From Eumeta japonica (lineage: Eukaryota; Arthropoda; Insecta; Lepidoptera; Psychidae): DNA of 64,000 nt. The translations under genes and the position numbers were made by a program. The notes under the pieces are model-generated. The model searched no databases and was not told where the DNA came from. It saw nothing but the letters and a program-made list of their open reading frames with translations. How positions within the stretch are numbered: position 1 is the first letter of the stretch; each line of letters begins with the position of its first letter. The stretch spans positions 1 to 64,000 of the forward strand of contig BGZK01000729.1 of the NCBI GenBank assembly GCA_005406025.1. The letters are read 5' to 3'. Shown here one piece after another: positions 12,611 through 25,041 of the stretch.

Positions 12611-13904
12611 CTTATTAGAAAACAATATAGATAATTGGAGACACAAATACTTTGAACAAACTTTTGCCAAAGAACTAAAAACTTGCTTTTCATTTTTTTT
12701 TTTGATCTCGTTTGAAATCAGAGCAAAGCTCTTGTGAAACTGATTTAAAAACTTATATTAAATATTAGTTATAACCATAGTACCTATAATTTAAATAAAT
12801 TAGGTATAAGTCGAGATTTTCTAGATTTAGTCGGACTAGAATACTAGTCAACAAAAATTTTACCTATAAAGTAATCAGAAATAAAAAAAAAACTTTCGTG
12901 TTGTTTTCGTGTTCGTCCGACTGTCTATACGTTACAGTCTTGCCCGTTCACCCATCTCTTTTCAGTACAAGCGATGACCGTTATGGGAGATGGATCATTC
13001 ATGGTAAAAACAAAAATTTATTTCATTAAAAATTGAAATACAACTAAAAGACATTTTAATTTATTCAAGAGGATTTCATCAATAGAAAAGAAACAATAAA
13101 GTTTGGCGCCCATGTTCTTGACGCAATTGTTTGCCAGACTACCTAGACACTTTTATATATATAAAAATATCGCCTTTGTAGAAACTGGCCTTAAATATGC
13201 TGCCCATTAATTAGATACAATTAGAAAAGAATTAAATTAGTATTTTGTATATCAATGTTACAAAAAAATACTTTAAATTAAAAAAAAAGTCAAATTACAG
13301 ATCGCCTGGATACGAAATTCATTAATAAATTTATCTAGGAATTGATAAAATATAATTTTGTGTTTATTCAATTGACCAACCTCTGGTAACGAACAACGCT
13401 TAGACTCGTAATTTTAAAAAATCTAAAAGACTACGAAATGGTTTCAACATTTATGACCGTTATCCAATTTACGAATTACAAATGATTATAATAATAATTA
13501 GAAGCATATATATTAAATGTAAATAATGTTTTATATTTGACGTATCTCGGCAAAAACTTGTTTTAAAGTTGTAAAATAAAATAGTGTGTAAAACCGAATT
13601 AATTAAATGATAGTTTAAGTTTATATTTTGTGTTTTATTATTTGCGAATAGTCAAACATTGATTTTGATAGTAATAATTTCTTGTAATATAAGCCAATAG
13701 TATAATAATCGAATTTTTAATTTGCAATAAATTTCGATAATAGATTTAATTTTTTGGTGTGATACACGAGAGCGGGAATCGTCTTTAAATATTAGATCCT
13801 CACATATAAAATTGGCGTTTTATAGACAAAAAGTAAAACGGAAAAATATACAAAATTTTGTTTTTAATCAATCGAAGTAAATACACTTATTATCTATACA
13901 CTTT
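12611..13904. other. AT-rich intergenic stretch, nothing recognised
   Basis: No open frame of interest and no clear repeat. Confidence 0.45.
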
Positions 13905-14873
13905 CGCCATTTTATAAGTGGTTGATTGATTCCATAGCTGAAAAAATTGTGGAAGCGAGAATCAATAAAATCTTTGGAGGTGGTTTGGACTGCCCCATCG
14001 GAATTGAACTCTTTTCCTTCCAAGAAATTGTCTGAATTGCGAAAAAGGTGATAATCAATTGGAGCAAGGCCTGGGGATTAGGTGGGTGTGGGAGGCATTC
14101 CAATCGCAGCTCTAATTTAGCGACCGTCTGTCGTGAAGTGCGAGGTCTAGCGTTGTCCTGAAGCAGCAGTGGGCTAGAGCAATTGACCAGTCTCGGTTGT
14201 TGAATAGCTAGCTTTTCCATCATAGTTTGCAATTATTGACAATACAGATCTGCCGTAATCGTCTGGCCAGATCTTATGAAGCTGTAGTACCAGCACTGGT
14301 CCACCAAACACTCATCAGTGCCTTTTCCTAAGTCAACTTTCGCTTGGAACAGAATTTAGCCGGTTGTCCTGGGTTCAACCACTACGATGAGCGTTTCCGA
14401 TTATCGCACAGGATCCATTTTTCATCACAATTGACAATACGATTCAAAATTCCCTCGTTATTGTGACGGTTGAGTAATGTAACGCAGCACTCAACGCGTG
14501 TTTGTTGGTGTGCTTCACTCAGTTCATGAGGTATCCATTTCTTGAGCTTTTTCACTTTTCCGATTTGTTTCAAGTGACTCAAAATTGTTTTGTCACAAAC
14601 ACCGACACCTGTCGTTAATTCTGACGTGGTTTGCGATGTATCTGCTTCCACGATCATCTTTAACTTTTTTTGGTAACTAGGGTCTCTAGTCGTCCACGGG
14701 TTTGTTCTGTAAGTCAAAATTCCAAAACGAAAAAATTGAAACCGATAACGTACCGTGTCTTCTTTAACAGAAGCTTCCTAATACACATTATTAATCCGTC
14801 GAGCTGTTTCTGCAGCGTTGGTGCCACGGTGGAATTCGTATTTGTAAAACACGCTATATTTTAAGTTTTCCAT
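13905..14873 (-). pseudogene. Decayed mariner transposase relic
   Basis: Reading starts at an ATG at 14,873 with MENLKYSVFYKYEFHRGTNA. It passes an in-frame TAG, then gives EDTVRYRFQFFRFG. A 111-codon frame (14,382-14,717) follows with DKTILSHLKQIGKV, KKWIPHELSE and the first catalytic aspartate in NCDEKWIL. After frameshifts come an AQWLNPGQPAK-like and a VWWTSAGTTAS-like segment. The 13,912-14,232 frame has LLQDNARPRTSRQTV (second aspartate) and LECLPHPPNPQ. The order matches SETMAR/Hsmar1-like mariners. At least one stop and several shifts make it inactive. Inverted ends were not identified. Confidence 0.85.
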
Positions 14874-15517
14874 ATTGTAAACAGAGAGATGTCATAGACA
14901 AATCAAATGGCGTGAAAATAAATAAATCACTTGATTCAAAATACAACTACAGAAGCCTAAATATGAATTTGGTATTCCTAGTTAAATGCCAGATATTTGA
15001 GATCAAACTGTCTAGTTTGACAAAACAGGAATTGTATATGTAAGGACCTAATATATAATTGAAGTTTAAACAATGCTTCGAAAAATTAAATTTATAGTTC
15101 CATGAGATACTTGTCATTATTCATTCGGTACATAGGTATTTACAGCCAAGGTAGGCAACAAAAACTAACCATGTATATGATTACAATTCTGTATATTGCT
15201 TGCTGAGCATATAATATAATATTTTTTTACATTTCGTTTTATTTTAGGTTGGCCACAAGTGTTCACAGTATTATTATAAATGTCCAAACATTTTGATCTC
15301 AAATTGTCAAAGAATAATTCAAACTCATTAATGTTTTGGATGCAACAAACTATTTTGGAAGTTTTTTCAATCCATGCCAGAATTAGTATTACATTATACT
15401 GTTGACTCTTCAGAGAAATCTGTATTCAGCTGTTGAACGAGTTCGGGGTCTCTCTGTGTCAATAGCAATCTCGTGTTTGAATCTATACCTTCAGGCCGTT
15501 TTCCAATTTCATTGCTA
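14874..15517. other. Intergenic stretch, nothing recognised
   Basis: AT-rich, without supported coding or repeat signal. Confidence 0.4.
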
Positions 15518-15850
15518 TCAAAATCGACTATATATTATTTCAGCAACTACAACAAAAGTATTTGTAGTTGAAAAATTTGTACTATCAATTAAAGGTTTCA
15601 AGTCCATGGTATTAGATATGTGTCCTCTTTGAGATATTTTTTGGTTTGGAAATTCACTAGTTTTTGAGGAACTCGCACCCAAAAGCTCTGGCATAGACTC
15701 TGGCGAAGCTGGCGTATACTCTATCGTCTCCGAAACTTTCACAAACTTCAATAAAACTCCTTTATTCTTCCTTATATTCTCTTCCTTTGCCTTTTTCTTA
15801 TTCTTATAATATGCTCCACTTTATTTTGCCCTTTTCATTTTCAGTAAGAC
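15518..15850 (-). pseudogene. Possible N-terminal fragment of a hAT/ZMYM-type transposase-like protein
   Basis: The minus strand from about 15,845 reads KRAK-stop-SGAYYKNKKKAKEENIRKNKG. It continues into a 77-codon frame with SPESMPELLGASSSKTSEF. A K-R-K-x-S-G-A-x-x-R-K-x-K start is typical of domesticated and mobile hAT-like (DUF4371 / zinc-finger MYM-type) proteins. The catalytic region is not present downstream on this strand. The call rests on the short basic start and is tentative. Confidence 0.3.
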
Positions 15851-16245
15851 ACGTGCTATAAAAGAAAAGAAAACACAATAATTTTTCTTTATTTATTCAC
15901 TGATTCTAAAAGAATATATTCTTAGGTTCAAAAACGTGTTTAGTTTTTAATTATTCCTCTTAATTCCAACTCTATAGCAATTTAATGAAAAAGATTTAAA
16001 AACACAGAACGTTTTTTGTCGATTCTCAATATAATTCTTAATAAATAACTCGTGACGCAAATATTTATAAAAAATATGTCAGATGTCGACTTTAATTACG
16101 TATATTTATTTTTATTCATTTATTTTATTATAATTACATACAAGCAAGTGCATACGTTTGCTCGACGACGTTGCCGAAGACAGTAGGTATGCTAAACACG
16201 TATTTTTATTTGTTTCAAACAAACACCAAACTACTATTAAATGCT

Positions 16246-16526
16246 AAGTAGTTTCACAGCGGTGTGCTTCAAACTTTGTTTATAATAGTTAACTGCTAAC
16301 TGTTAAAATTAAAAACCAAACATATCAAAATATTGGTAACCTTAGGGATATCGGCGTTTGTGACATTAATTTAATGTCACAAATATCAATATCTTTGCGA
16401 ATAACTTAGTCAACTGCCAATTGTGAAGTTGTAACAATGCATTTTGACATGTTTAGTTTTTAACTTTAACAGTTAACAATTAATTATTTCAAATGAGAGT
16501 TTCAAGCACACCGCTTTCAAAGTTTC
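16246..16526. mobile_element. MITE with long (~70 bp) terminal inverted repeats
   Basis: The left end (agcggtgtgcttcaaact at 16,258 onward) and the right end (gtttcaagcacaccgctt, 16,499-16,516) are inverted copies. Pairing continues inward for about 70 bp, including gttaactgttaaaattaaaaac against the complement of the right side. The middle is a near-perfect palindrome at 16,357-16,383 with arms tttgtgacattaa around one central T. No coding capacity. Long repeats, small size and no gene fit a non-autonomous DNA transposon. A clear target duplication was not found, so the superfamily is open. Confidence 0.75.
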
Positions 16527-16710
16527 GCTGCGCATTACCTTCTCGTTGTTCAATTATATTCTGAACAAGCCTTCGAATTATGAAAATAAGAAGTATTATT
16601 GTTTTATTTGATTGAATAATAGAGTAATTGCCGCCGCTTGTTGATTCGTTACTCCATAATGAAACAACACTGACTAACCGTGTTTGGACTTATTGATATT
16701 GTCGTGGAAT

Positions 16711-17160
16711 ACACTTTGACCATGATTGGCTTTCAGGGTCTGATAACGGAACTGGAAGTCTGCAAGCTCCATCGTCAAACCCTGAAAGTCAATCGTGGTC
16801 AAAATACATGTCAAGGCAATACCAATAAACCCAAATACGGTTAGGATATAACGTTCCGTAATGATATGTTAATTTCGGTGCCAACCGTCGGACTCCATCA
16901 TTAGATCCTGAAAGTCAATTATGGCCAAAGTGCACTTAAAAAAATTCCATTAAGCTCAAATAAGGCTAGGCTACGTTGTTCTATTATGAAGTGCTAGTCC
17001 TTACCTTCCGGCTCCATCATCAGACCCTGAAAATCATTCATGGTGAGAGTACATCTCAAGACAACTCTAACAAGCTCAAACACGACTAGGATATGTTATT
17101 CCGTTATAGAATTCCTGTATCTACCTCCTGTCTCCATCATAAGATCAGTTAAATTATATC
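16711..17160. repeat. Degenerate ~120-bp tandem repeat with an inverted first copy
   Basis: A shared core (ctccatcatcagaccctg) recurs at 16,767, 16,893, 17,012 and 17,132, spacings of 126, 119 and 120 bp. Each is followed by a similar aaagtcaat(c/t)(g/a)tgg and, further on, a taggatatgttgttccgtta-like stretch. Just before the first core, 16,711-16,743 carries the same sequence in inverse orientation, so 16,711-16,805 can fold into a hairpin. No open frame spans it. Confidence 0.75.
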
Positions 17161-17230
17161 ATATTATTGTACAGTCATCGGTCCTCCATAAGTGTGCAAA
17201 GTTTTATTTAATCTAATGCTTTAAAGTCGC

Positions 17231-17575
17231 TTAAAATTGCGTATGAGAATAACATTTTTTATACCCAACAATTTTGACTCGCAAATCGATTCCGGAATCG
17301 CAATCGATTTCCACTTTTACGTAATAAGGCCCCGATCCACCCGGTGCCGCCGCCAGCACTTCGGCAGCTTTCGACTTCATCTTGCCTTCTTTCTTTTGCA
17401 CCCTTGCGGTTTCGTTTGGCATATATATTTGCGGGCGCGATTTGGAGTGATTTTTTTTAATTTCCAATTGAAAAAATCATGGCGCTTGCCGCCGCCCTTA
17501 TTCGTATGCCGTCCGGGGCCGTGGCCCCGCCGGTTCCCCCCTAGCTGCACCACTCCCCTGACCTCAAACTTCTGA
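17231..17575. other. GC-rich island with a protein-like minus-strand ORF
   Basis: A block much more GC-rich than its flanks. The minus strand 17,467-17,231 encodes 78 residues with a basic start, an alanine-rich middle (KAAEVLAAAPGGSGPYYVKV) and an end with EIDCDSGIDLRVKIVG. Upstream (about 17,480-17,540) lies a ggggccacggccccgg-type palindrome. The composition looks like coding sequence, but I recognise no family and see no splice context. It could be an exon, a transposon fragment, or chance. Confidence 0.25.
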
Positions 17576-18868
17576 CAGACGCTTTAAGCGCAAAGAAAAA
17601 TTAATGATCTTCATTTACATTAGATGCCTACTTTTATATAAATGTTATTCAGATAACTATTACAAAATTGTATTTAATCAGCCAGACAAATTGTAAAAAC
17701 CAAACGTCTCCCAGACATAAAAAACAGTCGGGTGTCAGTATGAACGTGAGAACTTAATGTATGTTTTACGTTTTAGAGTAAAACACTTACCATCTTCTAT
17801 TCTCTAACTATGTATCTTCATTAAAAGATGAATTTTATAATCAAGATAATAAGTAACAATGATTTATTTAAGGCCGAAAGTTTATCCGCTACATATATTT
17901 GGGGAAATTAATTTCAATACTACTACTTTAGAGTGATATTTTATAAAAGAAATTGAAAAATCAGCCATACAAATTATGTAAAGTAACTCTTATTTTTTTC
18001 ACTTTTCTCATAGTACATTTGTCACAGACTCGACTATGTAAATGTTCAAGCATTCTAAGTAAGTACATGAAACACTGCTGAGAACGTAAGGTTTCATATA
18101 CGATATTTAAAAATTAGTTGTGCCTAATGGCACTGAGATCTTAGATATTACTGCACTACTACATAATAATTAAGAGAAGCTTACGCGTGTAATTTGCTGT
18201 CAATTTTATCACAGTCGTAACTATGACGGCCAAAAACCGAACTCGTAATTGTTCTGATTGATTGATTTATAGGCATATCCTAAAAATAAGATTTTTTCAT
18301 CAAGCAACCATCAGTCGAATCATTAGAGTGAAGGAGTAGTCGTTTTTCCAAAAAATAAACTCTCTAAGGTGTATTACCGAAGGGAAAAATTAATATATAG
18401 ATGTCGTGGTCAGATCTTAAAATTGAACACCTCATGATCATTTCATACAATGGTGCTCTTTCTTTGGAGTCGGTGTCAGCCAAGGAAACACTACAAGGTA
18501 TCTAGCAATAGACACCGACTCCAAAAATGACAATAATTATAGCTATATTATATTATCGTAATAATTTGATTGACTTTTAAGTAGTCTAATATTATTCATT
18601 TAATTTTACTTAGGAGAACTCTAAAAATATTTTGATCATTGTTTGTTATTCATAGGTATGTGCTGAGTTAAATTTGAAGTGGGTAGGTACCTACCTACCT
18701 TCTTGCGTGGTAAACACATAGATCGTACCTACGTATTGATGAATAGAAAAACTAAGTTGATTATTAAGTTGTAGAAGAACACGTAATTATTTTTTTACTT
18801 TTAGTGCATATTAATTTGTTTTGGAATAGGTTTTGTTATGAAATCGGTTTTTTTTGTTAAATTTTAGT
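17576..18868. other. Intergenic stretch, one hairpin repeat only
   Basis: AT-rich and non-coding apart from the hairpin at 18,464-18,524, listed separately. Confidence 0.4.
18464..18524. repeat. Hairpin copy of the GGAGTCGGTG repeat
   Basis: ttggagtcggtgtc (18,464-18,477) and gacaccgactccaa (18,511-18,524) are perfect 14-bp inverted copies around a 33-nt loop. The arm motif matches the repeat at about 2.6 kb. It is probably a compact member of the same family. Confidence 0.6.
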
Positions 18869-21590
18869 TCATTTAAATTTCATTTTTAAAACAACTACCT
18901 TTCCTAAAATATTTTTACTATCTAGAGGGCCATGGTCAGTTTTTGGTACGTTTAAAAATATGGAATTACCAATTTCTAACAAAGAAAGCTTTTTATCAGT
19001 AGCATGAACCATGTTCTCTACAGCTCTTTCGATCCCGAGAGCTTGTTCCCTTTCATAAACAGTTAATTGTTCATTGTGACAAAGACCACACAGAACATAT
19101 ACTCCAAAACCTTCTTCACCTGAAGGAACTCCACATATAACACGTACCGGTTTGGAGAAAGAACTACGAGAATGCGCACCTGAGGTTCCACGTCCGCAGA
19201 CAGTACAGCTCTGACCATCGGATGACACTTGCTCATTATTATTTTCTATCTCTAACGTTATTATAGTTTTTTCAACGTTATCGTTCATTTGGGACGTCTT
19301 TAGCATATATTAAAAACTTAAATCTAAATTACAGGCTCCCGTTTTATTGATTTTTGCCTCGATCGGTACTTTGCTGTTCCTTTCCTCATCCTCCGCAATA
19401 TTATTTGTTAACATATCATTAGTAACATCTGTAGTTAATAAAATATCGATGGCTATTACAACATTTGTTTCATTATTCTCTGTTATGGACGTCACTTTTT
19501 GGGTTATCATATTAAGTTCTTCCTCCGCGCGGATAGATGATATTATTTTTAGGAACATTACACCTTTTCAATATGGTTTTCGGTTTAAAACCAAATATTG
19601 TTCAATAAGAAATTCCGCCGATTATAAAATCGGGGAAAAAGTTTTTTCGTATTTCATAAGCAAAAAGTTGCAGTAAAGTCTCTTTGGTTGTGGTATTTGT
19701 ATCTGGCTAGTTTTGATACCATTAAATAAATAACAATTTAAAAAAAGAAAAATAATAATGATGTCCCGCCAAATTTCTATTATTTTTCTGTCCACCAATA
19801 CGAGTGAATCTAAGGTAGAAATCCGATATATTTTGAAGTTTTATTACAAAAAAGGGAAATTGTGACAACCAAAAAAAAAATTGTTTCGTTTACGGGACCT
19901 AATGACTGTCGGTAAGAGAAGCACAAAGCTGATTCAAGCATTTTGAGTCCGGTAATTTTGATGTCAAATATGAACCTCGCTCTGGTCGAACGATACAGAT
20001 AATAGAGATACCATTTTAGAAAAATTAGAGCAAGATCGGCATATTATATTATTTTTTCAGCATATATATTAGTTCTTACAACATAGCTGAAGAGCTGGGG
20101 TTTAACCACAAAACAGTTTTGACCCATTTAAAAAGAGCTGGATGTATAAAAAAATTCAATACTTAAGTCTCACCCGAGCTCACTGAAAGAAATCTAATGA
20201 ATCGTGTACTCATTTGCGATTCTCTATTGAAACGTAAACAAACCAAACCATTTTTGAAAAGATTGGTCACTGATCATGAAAAATGGATTACCCACGACAA
20301 GAACGTGCAAAAAAGGTCATGGTCAAGAGACAAGCGAGCTCACAAAGTATAACAAAACCCGGATTAACTAGTAATAAGTTGATGCTATGTGTATGGTGGG
20401 ATTAAAATAACATTAGCCGTTATTACCTTTCACCGCTAAGATCCCATGAAACTCAAACAAGAAGTAGAAATAAAACGACCGTACTTGATCAACAGAAAGG
20501 ATGTGGTTTTTTATCATGATAATACCGGACCACACACATCTTCAGTCAAACAGGAAATATTGAGAGAGTTAGGTTGGGAAGTGTTAACGCATCCACTATA
20601 TAGTTTTGACCTTATGCTCTGACCTGTTTCGGTCTCTTCAGAATTCTTTACGTAGTGTTAGATTAACGTCAAGAGAGGACTGTCAAAACTACCTGTCAAA
20701 GTTTTTTAATCAGAAGTCCCAAAATTTCTAAAGCAATGTGGCTATGTCACTATAAACAAAATGGCAACAAGTTGTTGAATAAAATGCCATAAACATATTG
20801 TAATAAAATGTATATAAAATATGATGGAAATTGTTTTGAATTTGTATATCAAATAGGAAAACCTTTTTCCCCGACTTTATATGCGTTAGTGAGAAAAGTT
20901 TTTATAGTATTGAACGAAGTAAAAACCTTCAGACCATTTAATAGATCTATTGTCTTGCATCCGGCACCACAACATATTTTCTACGTCTTGATTCGATCTT
21001 TCAACGCTGCCTTGCGTCTGAGAACTGTAATGAATAAATAGTTTTACATTCCGGCCACATCTTTATTAACTCTTGTATAATGTGTGCCGTGAATTCTCTT
21101 CCATTATCTCTTTGTAATATACATAGAAAACCAATCTCCAAAAGTTCCATTGCTGAAGCATTATCTGAAGTTCTTTTTGTTTTTAGGGGTCGAAGATGTA
21201 AAAGCTTAGTCGCTTGATCTTGATAGTTTATGAACCATTTACATTCTCGGTCTGAAACAAATTGTAAATCTATTAAATCTACTTGGCCTCGAAAATTAGA
21301 ATTTTCGGAAATTATCGCCTAGTTACAATTCCTTGTTTTGGTACTAACCGTTTCATTTCTCACATGGATCAAATATATATAAATATCTCGATGGCTTTTT
21401 TTGGAATGTAATGCTTATTTTTAATGTTTTGCATCATTTTCAGTCGGCCACCATGTCCTACGCTTTTGTGAATTTCTACTAGTATTTCATTATACTGTTT
21501 TATAGGAACTATACGAATAATAGAATCGTCAGTTCTTTTCACCCGCCATTCCCATGAAGTTATATTTTAAAATTCAATAATTGTTCATTG
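18869..21590 (-). pseudogene. KRBA2/SCAND3-like integrase-domain element, broken by a mariner
   Basis: Minus strand, N to C. Around 21,460-21,300 are VEIHKSVGHGGRLKMMQNI and a zinc-binding-like region with VPKQGIV. Around 21,290-20,890 is an rve-type integrase core: a DLIDLQFVSDRE-like strand, ILQRDNGREFTAHII, QTQGSVERSNQDVENML and IKWSEGFYFVQ. The C-terminal part resumes at about 19,560 with RAEEELNMIT, then CTVCGR, and ends at 18,869 with HATDKKLSLLEIGNSIF and PLDSKNILGKV. These match KRAB-A-domain-containing-2-like proteins of insects, which carry retrotransposon-type integrases. Stops and shifts occur throughout. The gap between halves is exactly the mariner at 19,625-20,879. Confidence 0.75.
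19625..20879 (+). mobile_element. Full-length (1,255 bp) mariner, inactive, nested in the integrase relic
   Basis: Inverted ends taaaatcggggaaaaag (left) and cctttttccccgacttta (right) are flanked by TA at 19,623-19,624 and 20,880-20,881, as expected of mariner. Inside, frame-shifted pieces follow transposase order: EIRYILKFYYKKGK, AEELGFNHKTVLTHLKRAG, SPELTERNLMNRVLICDSLL, LVTDHEKWITHDKNV and ENYL-like QSFLIRSPK near the end. The first catalytic aspartate region reads TDHEKW instead of the usual GDEKW. Multiple stops and shifts mark it dead. Related copies sit at 30,681-31,909 and 46,450-47,458. Confidence 0.9.
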
Positions 21591-22768
21591 ATTTTCGTTA
21601 CTTTGTTTTACTTGTTGTACAACCCAAAAATAAATATATGTAAAAAGTCACGGGTATTAATTTAATCTGATTAATCTTAATCAATAGATAAATTAACATT
21701 TTCAATAACTTTAATCTAAAATAATACTATTTGAGATTTATATCGACTAACTTGTGAAATACGTTCTGTACTCAAAGATTTTTTTTATATTGCCCTCGCT
21801 TTTTGAGTGCCTATTATAAAATGTGAATAGTTTTGTGACGTAGTTATGTCATTATTATTCTCTTTTTTCTTATTAAAACAATTGGCGGCCGGGGCCGCCA
21901 TGATGCAACACAATCAAAACAAAACAATATTAGCGCCTCTAACAGTATATAATGTAACTATTTTACGATTTTATCACTAATGGTTTGCCATATCTTAAAG
22001 TGCCATCGTTTAGCTTTTAATGTCGTTAAATGTTGATTATTCATAGATCTGGCCAGGTCATATTATGATGTGCAGGGCCGCGGATAATTTACATTTCATG
22101 AAATACATAGCACCATTTTATGAAATGGTCGACCACATTAATGTTTGAATGAATAGGCACCCAAATAAAAAACAACTAACAAAATATACACTCATTGAAG
22201 ATAGTAGAAAAGCCCTATGAAAAATTTGATTAAAATTAATTAAGCCTTTTCGGCGATAAACTCGAACAAACAAACTAACAGACACTTTATCGATAGACAT
22301 TCGAAGTGAAAATTCAAAAATGATAAGTATATATTAGATGCGTTATGGAACAAATATTTATGACAAATTTAAAAAAAATGTATTTTCTTAGTATTACTTA
22401 CATATATTTACTTTCATATATTAGTATTTTCATATATGAATGAAAAGTATCTTATTTCTTATTCCAGGAGGTAATCTACTTTTATGCAAAATCTTACTAA
22501 AGTATTTTCGGAGATTGTCCCAGACAAAATAACAACAGACAGACCCTGAAACGAAAGCAATCAATCGTATTATCAGTTTGCTTAGAGATAAGTAAAATTC
22601 TACTTATGTTACTTCTTAAGAGAACATTAGTCACAAAATTTGACAAAAAAATTGTATCTAGACAGACGCCACAAATGTATACTGTATAAATATAATCTAT
22701 ACATATATAATAAAAACGTTTTTTTTTTGTCCGCATAAAAGCTACTCAACGTATCGATATAGGACTGC
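21591..22768. other. AT-rich intergenic stretch, nothing recognised
   Basis: Short frames (60 and 79 codons) at 22.1-22.7 kb on the minus strand lack family resemblance. Confidence 0.4.
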
Positions 22769-23140
22769 GACCATTTGATACGGAATCATTTCTAGATGGT
22801 TATAGGCCATTTATGTATAAAAAATGTAAACGTATATTAGTATGGATGTTCGTCAAAGGCTGACGGCTGGACAGATTGCAATTGAGACTTTGACCATTCG
22901 ACGTGGAATTGTTTGTAGATGGTTATAGGCAATTTATAATAGGAAAAAAATGTAAAAATACGTTTGTATGGATGTTTGTCACACGCCGACGGCGGGACGC
23001 ATTGTAATTCGGACTTCGACCATTCGACGCGGAATCTTTTGTAGATGTTATAGACGACTTATAATTTAAGAAACGTAAAAGTATGTTTGTATGGATATTT
23101 GTTATACATTGACGGCTGGACGAATTGTGATAAATTTTTG
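22769..23140. repeat. Three-copy ~125-bp tandem repeat
   Basis: Copies begin at gaccattt/gaccattcgac at 22,769, 22,892 and 23,018 (spacings 123 and 126). Each continues with cggaat-c-ttttgtagatgg, an AT-rich part, tatggatgtttgtc and gacggctggac. No open frame runs through. A single diverged piece of the same unit (tgcggaatcgtttgtagatg) occurs at about 43,912, so the unit is dispersed as well as tandem. Confidence 0.75.
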
Positions 23141-25041
23141 CATAAAGCTATGTTATATTCTTAAATAGGATATAAGATTAATATAATTATATTGTATTAT
23201 ATTAAAAGTACGAAAATTTTACCTGTTATGTAATAATACCAGTATAATGATGTTTATAATTTCGTTGTCGTTTCAATGTTCGTTGCAGTGATTTTTTATG
23301 AAATCATTCCAGTGAAATAGTGATTTGTCATTATTACCATCAATGCCATCGCAGAGAAGACTAATATAGGGGGGTTAGTTACATGAAGTTGTATAAACCT
23401 CCGCCTTAGTTTACTTTTATTGTAGTTAGCTTCACCTACCGTGTCTTACCGAACTATTTTGAGCTACAAAAAAAATTTTCATATTAATAGTTGGTTCGCA
23501 GACTTTTTTTACCGTTCCGGTAGATGGAGTGGATAATTTAATTTTGTAATATGTCATTTAAATTTGGTATATTATATTATATTAAACAAATAACCAAACA
23601 AAAGCTATTTTCAACGTCACATATATCACAATAAATCAAATAAGTATGCTATCATCAAGCTCAGCTTTTGCTCTAGATATCTCGACTATTTCCGCTCTAG
23701 GCTTACATGTATATGTTCGTAACAAAGATTAAATTATATGACATTGAGAATTGTTTTTCATTTTGTTAATTTTTATTGTTCATAAACGGAACGTAAAGTA
23801 TACATATTTTACTACAGCCACATCTTAATAATATTTTATGGATTTCAGTATTGCCAGATAATCTGCTAAAGAATGATTATTGGTCGTTTCTAATATTATA
23901 GAATCTTATATGATGCCTTTGTTATCATACTTTTCGCAATGTTTAGAAATTAAAAAAAAAGAATACTATTTCAACTTGTAGCTTATTGTAAAATTTTACT
24001 TCGTTTATGGATTTATTTGACAAAATTGAAAGTTTTTGTTCAATTGATATATTGAACGCACATTTTGTTACAGTGTGTCTAAAATCAAATTCGAGGAATT
24101 ATCAGTGTGTCATTAGAACTATCATTTTTTCATGGATATACAGAAGGTTTTTTGGTAAGTGAAATTGTTTTAAATAAAAAAATCATGTCTAATTATTTTA
24201 ATACTGAGACGTTAATGCTTCGATTACATATGTAATATAATTTATCTATACTAATGAGGCCATTAAAAGAAATTTGAGTTTATTTGAACAAAGGTAATTA
24301 GTACAATCTATAATTAATTAAAAAAAAAATCATACTGTTTTCATTGCTATAAAGTTATGAAGGAACGCTATATTTTACTTAAATGGTAGTTTGATGTTTA
24401 TATAAACGGTCACAAACTACTTTTAACTACATTAAATGCTGAAATATAGTATTTTTAATTAATTTTCACATAACCGCGATAAACAACTTTCCAAAATTTT
24501 AAAAAGGAAAATATTAAAAGTAGCGGTCCCTAATTTCAAATTCAGATTGTTTTTTGTCTTAAATTTTTTGTAAGTACTGGCAACAGCTATACTTGTTTGG
24601 CGAGCCCTGCCAACTTTCACTATTAATTTTTGTCAGTCTGTGGTTTGGACGGGGAGGGGTGTGTCGTTTTAGTATTATTGAATTCTCTTCGAAACAAAGA
24701 ATGGTGTCGCGAAACATGACTCAAAGTGTTGAATAAGGAAAGCATCGCTCGGTATGGTATTATCATGTTTGACACGCGGAGACGGCTTCATTTGTTTCCA
24801 TCGTTATAACGTTGTAGCTCGATAGTTATACATGTTTTTTGCTTTTGTTTATCTACATTTGAAATCGATGCATTTGATGCAGTGTATCGTTCAGGGGTGA
24901 AACATTTTATGACCTTCACATTTCGGAACGGGTGACTGATGAACAAGAATGATTTTACGGTGGCGTTAACGGGATAACCAGAAGGAGTGACGACGTAAGC
25001 TGGGTCAATTTCTGTGGACGACCACAACCGTTAACGACGCC
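23141..25041. other. Region upstream of prominin exon 1
   Basis: AT-rich to about 24,600, then less so up to the start codon. It should hold the promoter and 5' UTR of the prominin gene. I cannot place the transcription start. Confidence 0.4.

Noticed and set aside
24620..24670. Initiator-like tcagtct as the prominin transcription start
   Set aside because: A 6-7 base match is expected often by chance, and no TATA or downstream element supports it.
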